DNA of 64,000 bases, taken from the NCBI GenBank assembly GCA_905233845.1, contig CAJOFH010000002.1, forward strand, positions 1 through 64,000, read 5' to 3'. The notes beneath the pieces are model-generated. The model was not told the DNA's origin and made no database searches. It saw only the letters and a list, made by a program, of their open reading frames with translations. The first letter of the stretch is position 1; each line of letters begins with the position of its first letter. This document shows positions 61,585 to 64,000 of this stretch, in pieces. Both the position numbers and the translations under genes were made by a program. The stretch comes from an uncultured Muribaculaceae bacterium. GTDB taxonomy: Bacteria; Bacteroidota; Bacteroidia; Bacteroidales; Muribaculaceae.

Positions 61585-64000
61585 ATGGAAGAGAACCACA
61601 AAACATATCTCAAGCGCATCGGGGAATTCATCCCTAAAAATCGCATATATACCGATGACCTGCACTGCCTAGCGTGGGGCACCGATGCTGGCTTCTACCG
61701 CAACATTCCGCAAATTGTGGTGCGTTCCATGAACGAGCAGGAGGTGTCGCAACTGCTTGCCATTGCAAGTGAGATGCAACTGCCAGTGACGTTCCGTGCT
61801 GCGGGAACAAGTTTGAGCGGTCAGACCAACACCGACTCTATCCTCATTGTCGCTGGCAAGAACTGGGAGCACTATGAGGTGGCTCCCGATGCCAGCTACA
61901 TCAAGTTGCAGCCAGGACTCGTGGGCAGCGAGGTCGACAAGATTCTTGCTCGTCACAACCGCGCCTTCACCCCTGACCCTGCCAGCAAGAATTCGTCGAT
62001 GGTGGGTGGCATCGTCATCAACAACGCCAGCGGAATGAGCTGTGGCACTCATGCCAACAGCGACCGAATGATGCTCTCGATGCGCATCGTACTTGCCGAT
62101 GGCACCGTCCTCGACACAGGCGACGAGACAAGCCGCAACGCCTTTACAAAATCGCATCCCGACTTCATCAAGCGAATTGAAGAGATTCGTGACCGCGTGA
62201 TGGCCGACAAAGACCTCGTTGAACGCATTCGTCGCAAATATTCCATCAAGAATGTCACAGGACTCAACATCTCTCCATTTATATTATATACCGACCCGTT
62301 CGACATAATTACCCACCTCATCGTAGGCAGTGAGGGCACCCTTGCCTTTGCCAGTGAATTCACAATGAAGACCGGGCACCTCTACCCTTGCCGCGCCAGC
62401 GCAATGCTATACTTCAAAGATATGCGCGAGTCGTGCGAGACAGTGGTGGCAATGAAGAAAGGCCCTGTTCACTGCGCCGAGATTCTTGACAAGAAATCGC
62501 TTGCGAGCGTTGACGACAATACCGGTGAAGGCCTCACCGCAGTCCTTATCCAAACCTTTGCCGACAGCAAAGAAGAGTTGCAGAGCAACATCGATGAGAT
62601 AATGACCATCCTTGAGCCATTCCATCTATATGTGCCTGCCGTCTTCACCGACGACCCCAAAGTCTATGGCAAGTATTGGGCAATACGCTCCGGCATCTTC
62701 CCCAGTGTGGGTGGCACACGTCCGCTCGGGACCACGGTGCTAATCGAGGATGTGGCATTCCACATCGAGGATTTACCCGACGCCACTGTCGACCTTGCTC
62801 AGATGCTCATCGACTACGGCTACGACGACAGCTGCATCTACGGCCATGCCCTTGAGGGCAATTATCACTTCATCATCTCGCAGTCATTTGATACTCAAGA
62901 AGAAATCAAGCGTTACGAGAACCTTATGCGTGCCGTTGTGGAGCTAGTGATAGACAAATATGATGGTTCGCTCAAGGCAGAGCATGGTACAGGCCGCAAC
63001 ATGGCACCGTTCGTCAAGAAAGAATGGGGCGAAAAGGCCTATCAGGTAATGCTCGACGTGAAGCAGCTCTTTGACCCACAAGGCGTCCTTAATCCCGGCG
63101 TGATTTTCAACGACGACCCTGAGTGCTTCATCAAGAACCTCAAACCCATGCCGTTGACAAATGATAACGTCAACAAGTGCATCGAGTGCGGGTTCTGCGA
63201 GGTGAACTGTGTGAGCAGTGGATTCACACTCTCTTCGCGCCAGCGCATCATCGTGCAACGTGAGATTTCTAGATTAAGAGATACGGGCGAAGACCCCGAG
63301 CGGTTAAAACGCCTCGAAGAACAATATAAATACTATGGAGAAGCCACTTGCGCCGCCGACGGTCTTTGCTCCACCTCTTGCCCGATGGGTATCAACGTGG
63401 GTGAATTGACCCACGATTTGCGAGCCGAGCAACATGCTAAGGGTACTATGGCTCATAGTATTGGCAACTACGTGTCGCGTCATTTTGCAAGGACCAAAGG
63501 TGGTCTCAAGTCGTTGCTTTACATCGCTGATGCGGCACACTCGGTGATAGGTGACGGCGGTGTGAAAGCCATGGGCAAAGCCATGCATGCCATAGGTGCT
63601 CCATTATGGACACCATCCACTCCTAAGCCACACAAGATGAAGGCATTGAACCAACATACCAGCGACAAGAAAGTCGTGTACTTCCCCAGCTGCCTCAACC
63701 AAGCGTTGGGCCGCGACAAGCATGGGGTGGAGGTTGATCTCGTTGATAAAGTGGTGGCTTTCCTCAACAAGGCTGGATGGGAAGTCATATATCCCGAGAA
63801 CATGAATAACCTGTGCTGCGGCATGATTTGGAACAGCAAGGGTATGCCCGACATAGCGCAACAGAAAACCGACGAACTCGAGCAGGCTTTTCTTAAAGCG
63901 AGCGAAGGCGGCAAGTTGCCCGTAGTGTGCGACCAAAGTCCATGTCTGCACCATATGCGCGAACACATGAAGCAAGTGAAACCATTGGAGCTTATGGAGT
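61585..64000 (+). CDS. FAD/Fe-S D-lactate dehydrogenase-type oxidase, cut by window end
   Basis: At least 805 residues from ATG at 61585, open to the window edge. The FAD-binding PCMH domain (about 40-260) has FRAAGTSLSGQTN and SSMVGGIVINNASGMSCGTH. The FAD-linked oxidase C-terminal domain (about 270-505) ends LKAEHGTGRNMAPF, LFDPQGVLNPGVIF. Two ferredoxin-type clusters follow: CIECGFCEVNC (about 533-543) and CAADGLCSTSCP (about 588-599). A CCG domain starts near 690 (PSCLNQALGR, NLCCGMIWNSKG). This layout fits D-lactate or D-2-hydroxyacid dehydrogenases. Beside namZ, oxidation of D-lactate cleaved from MurNAc is a natural role, but glycolate-type substrates are not excluded. Confidence 0.88.
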   Translation, partial: MEENHKTYLKRIGEFIPKNRIYTDDLHCLAWGTDAGFYRNIPQIVVRSMNEQEVSQLLAIASEMQLPVTFRAAGTSLSGQTNTDSILIVAGKNWEHYEVAPDASYIKLQPGLVGSEVDKILARHNRAFTPDPASKNSSMVGGIVINNASGMSCGTHANSDRMMLSMRIVLADGTVLDTGDETSRNAFTKSHPDFIKRIEEIRDRVMADKDLVERIRRKYSIKNVTGLNISPFILYTDPFDIITHLIVGSEGTLAFASEFTMKTGHLYPCRASAMLYFKDMRESCETVVAMKKGPVHCAEILDKKSLASVDDNTGEGLTAVLIQTFADSKEELQSNIDEIMTILEPFHLYVPAVFTDDPKVYGKYWAIRSGIFPSVGGTRPLGTTVLIEDVAFHIEDLPDATVDLAQMLIDYGYDDSCIYGHALEGNYHFIISQSFDTQEEIKRYENLMRAVVELVIDKYDGSLKAEHGTGRNMAPFVKKEWGEKAYQVMLDVKQLFDPQGVLNPGVIFNDDPECFIKNLKPMPLTNDNVNKCIECGFCEVNCVSSGFTLSSRQRIIVQREISRLRDTGEDPERLKRLEEQYKYYGEATCAADGLCSTSCPMGINVGELTHDLRAEQHAKGTMAHSIGNYVSRHFARTKGGLKSLLYIADAAHSVIGDGGVKAMGKAMHAIGAPLWTPSTPKPHKMKALNQHTSDKKVVYFPSCLNQALGRDKHGVEVDLVDKVVAFLNKAGWEVIYPENMNNLCCGMIWNSKGMPDIAQQKTDELEQAFLKASEGGKLPVVCDQSPCLHHMREHMKQVKPLELME

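Noticed and set aside
1-64000. tRNA or rRNA genes
   Set aside because: No cloverleaf T-arm pattern or rRNA-like sequence was noticed on either strand. A tRNAscan-type search could still find one.

Overview
The window is 64 kb of chromosome from a Bacteroidales bacterium. Muribaculaceae or a close relative fits best. Supporting signs are the many promoters with a -7 box of the TAnnTTTG type, the parA-parB-DUF5683-MltD order, the DUF6089-uppS-bamA-ompH-ompH order, BspA-type leucine-rich surface proteins, dockerin-like and Por-type C-termini, and GYF_2 membrane proteins. I found no rRNA, tRNA, prophage or CRISPR array.

Layout. 0-0.25 kb: the start of an IS982-like transposase that leaves the window, next to dispersed repeats and a truncated HAD gene. 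0.4-16 kb: mostly housekeeping genes (prmC, lysA, trxA, udk, lptB, an ACT-less lysC, yqgE, a BtpA-like gene, an ABC exporter, parA/parB), with an apparently frameshifted polyvalent-kinase gene at 4 kb. 16-21.4 kb: DUF5683 and two tandem MltD-like proteins with LysM domains. The second has a cysteine where the catalytic glutamate should be. 21.4-25 kb: a repeat-rich gap, orphan vsr, an OmpH protein, orphan hsdS and nadE. 25-28 kb: a BspA-like gene lying between two copies of a 61-62 bp terminator segment. 28-33.5 kb: the outer-membrane assembly operon. 33.5-38 kb: a DUF6242 lipoprotein and a GYF_2/TPM/GYF_2 trio. 38-43.4 kb: ribD carrying an in-frame dispersed repeat, a DUF2284 gene, an intergenic repeat cluster, a lipoprotein, an outer-membrane protein and a Cys-rich membrane protein. 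43.5-49.2 kb: a TolB-like protein, a secreted amidase and a BspA-like protein, the last two with nearly identical dockerin DNA.

49.4-64 kb is a coherent peptidoglycan-related gene set: a BadF-type sugar kinase with a degenerate phosphate loop, a large amidase interrupted by a golvesin-like domain, two tandem family 2 glycosyltransferases, a DUF4922 HIT/GalT-like protein, a SpoIID/LytB protein without signal peptide, AmpG, a DUF1343/NamZ exo-muramidase, and a FAD/Fe-S D-lactate-dehydrogenase-type oxidase cut by the window end. Together they suggest a salvage route from periplasmic muropeptides through AmpG to cytoplasmic sugar and D-lactate use. The combination is the most interesting system in the window.

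Several families of dispersed repeats (a CCCCTCTA hairpin element, a GGGACAGTTTTTGAAAA element, CTTCCTA and ATGCACA tandem arrays) sit in gaps, abut gene ends, and in ribD have become coding sequence.
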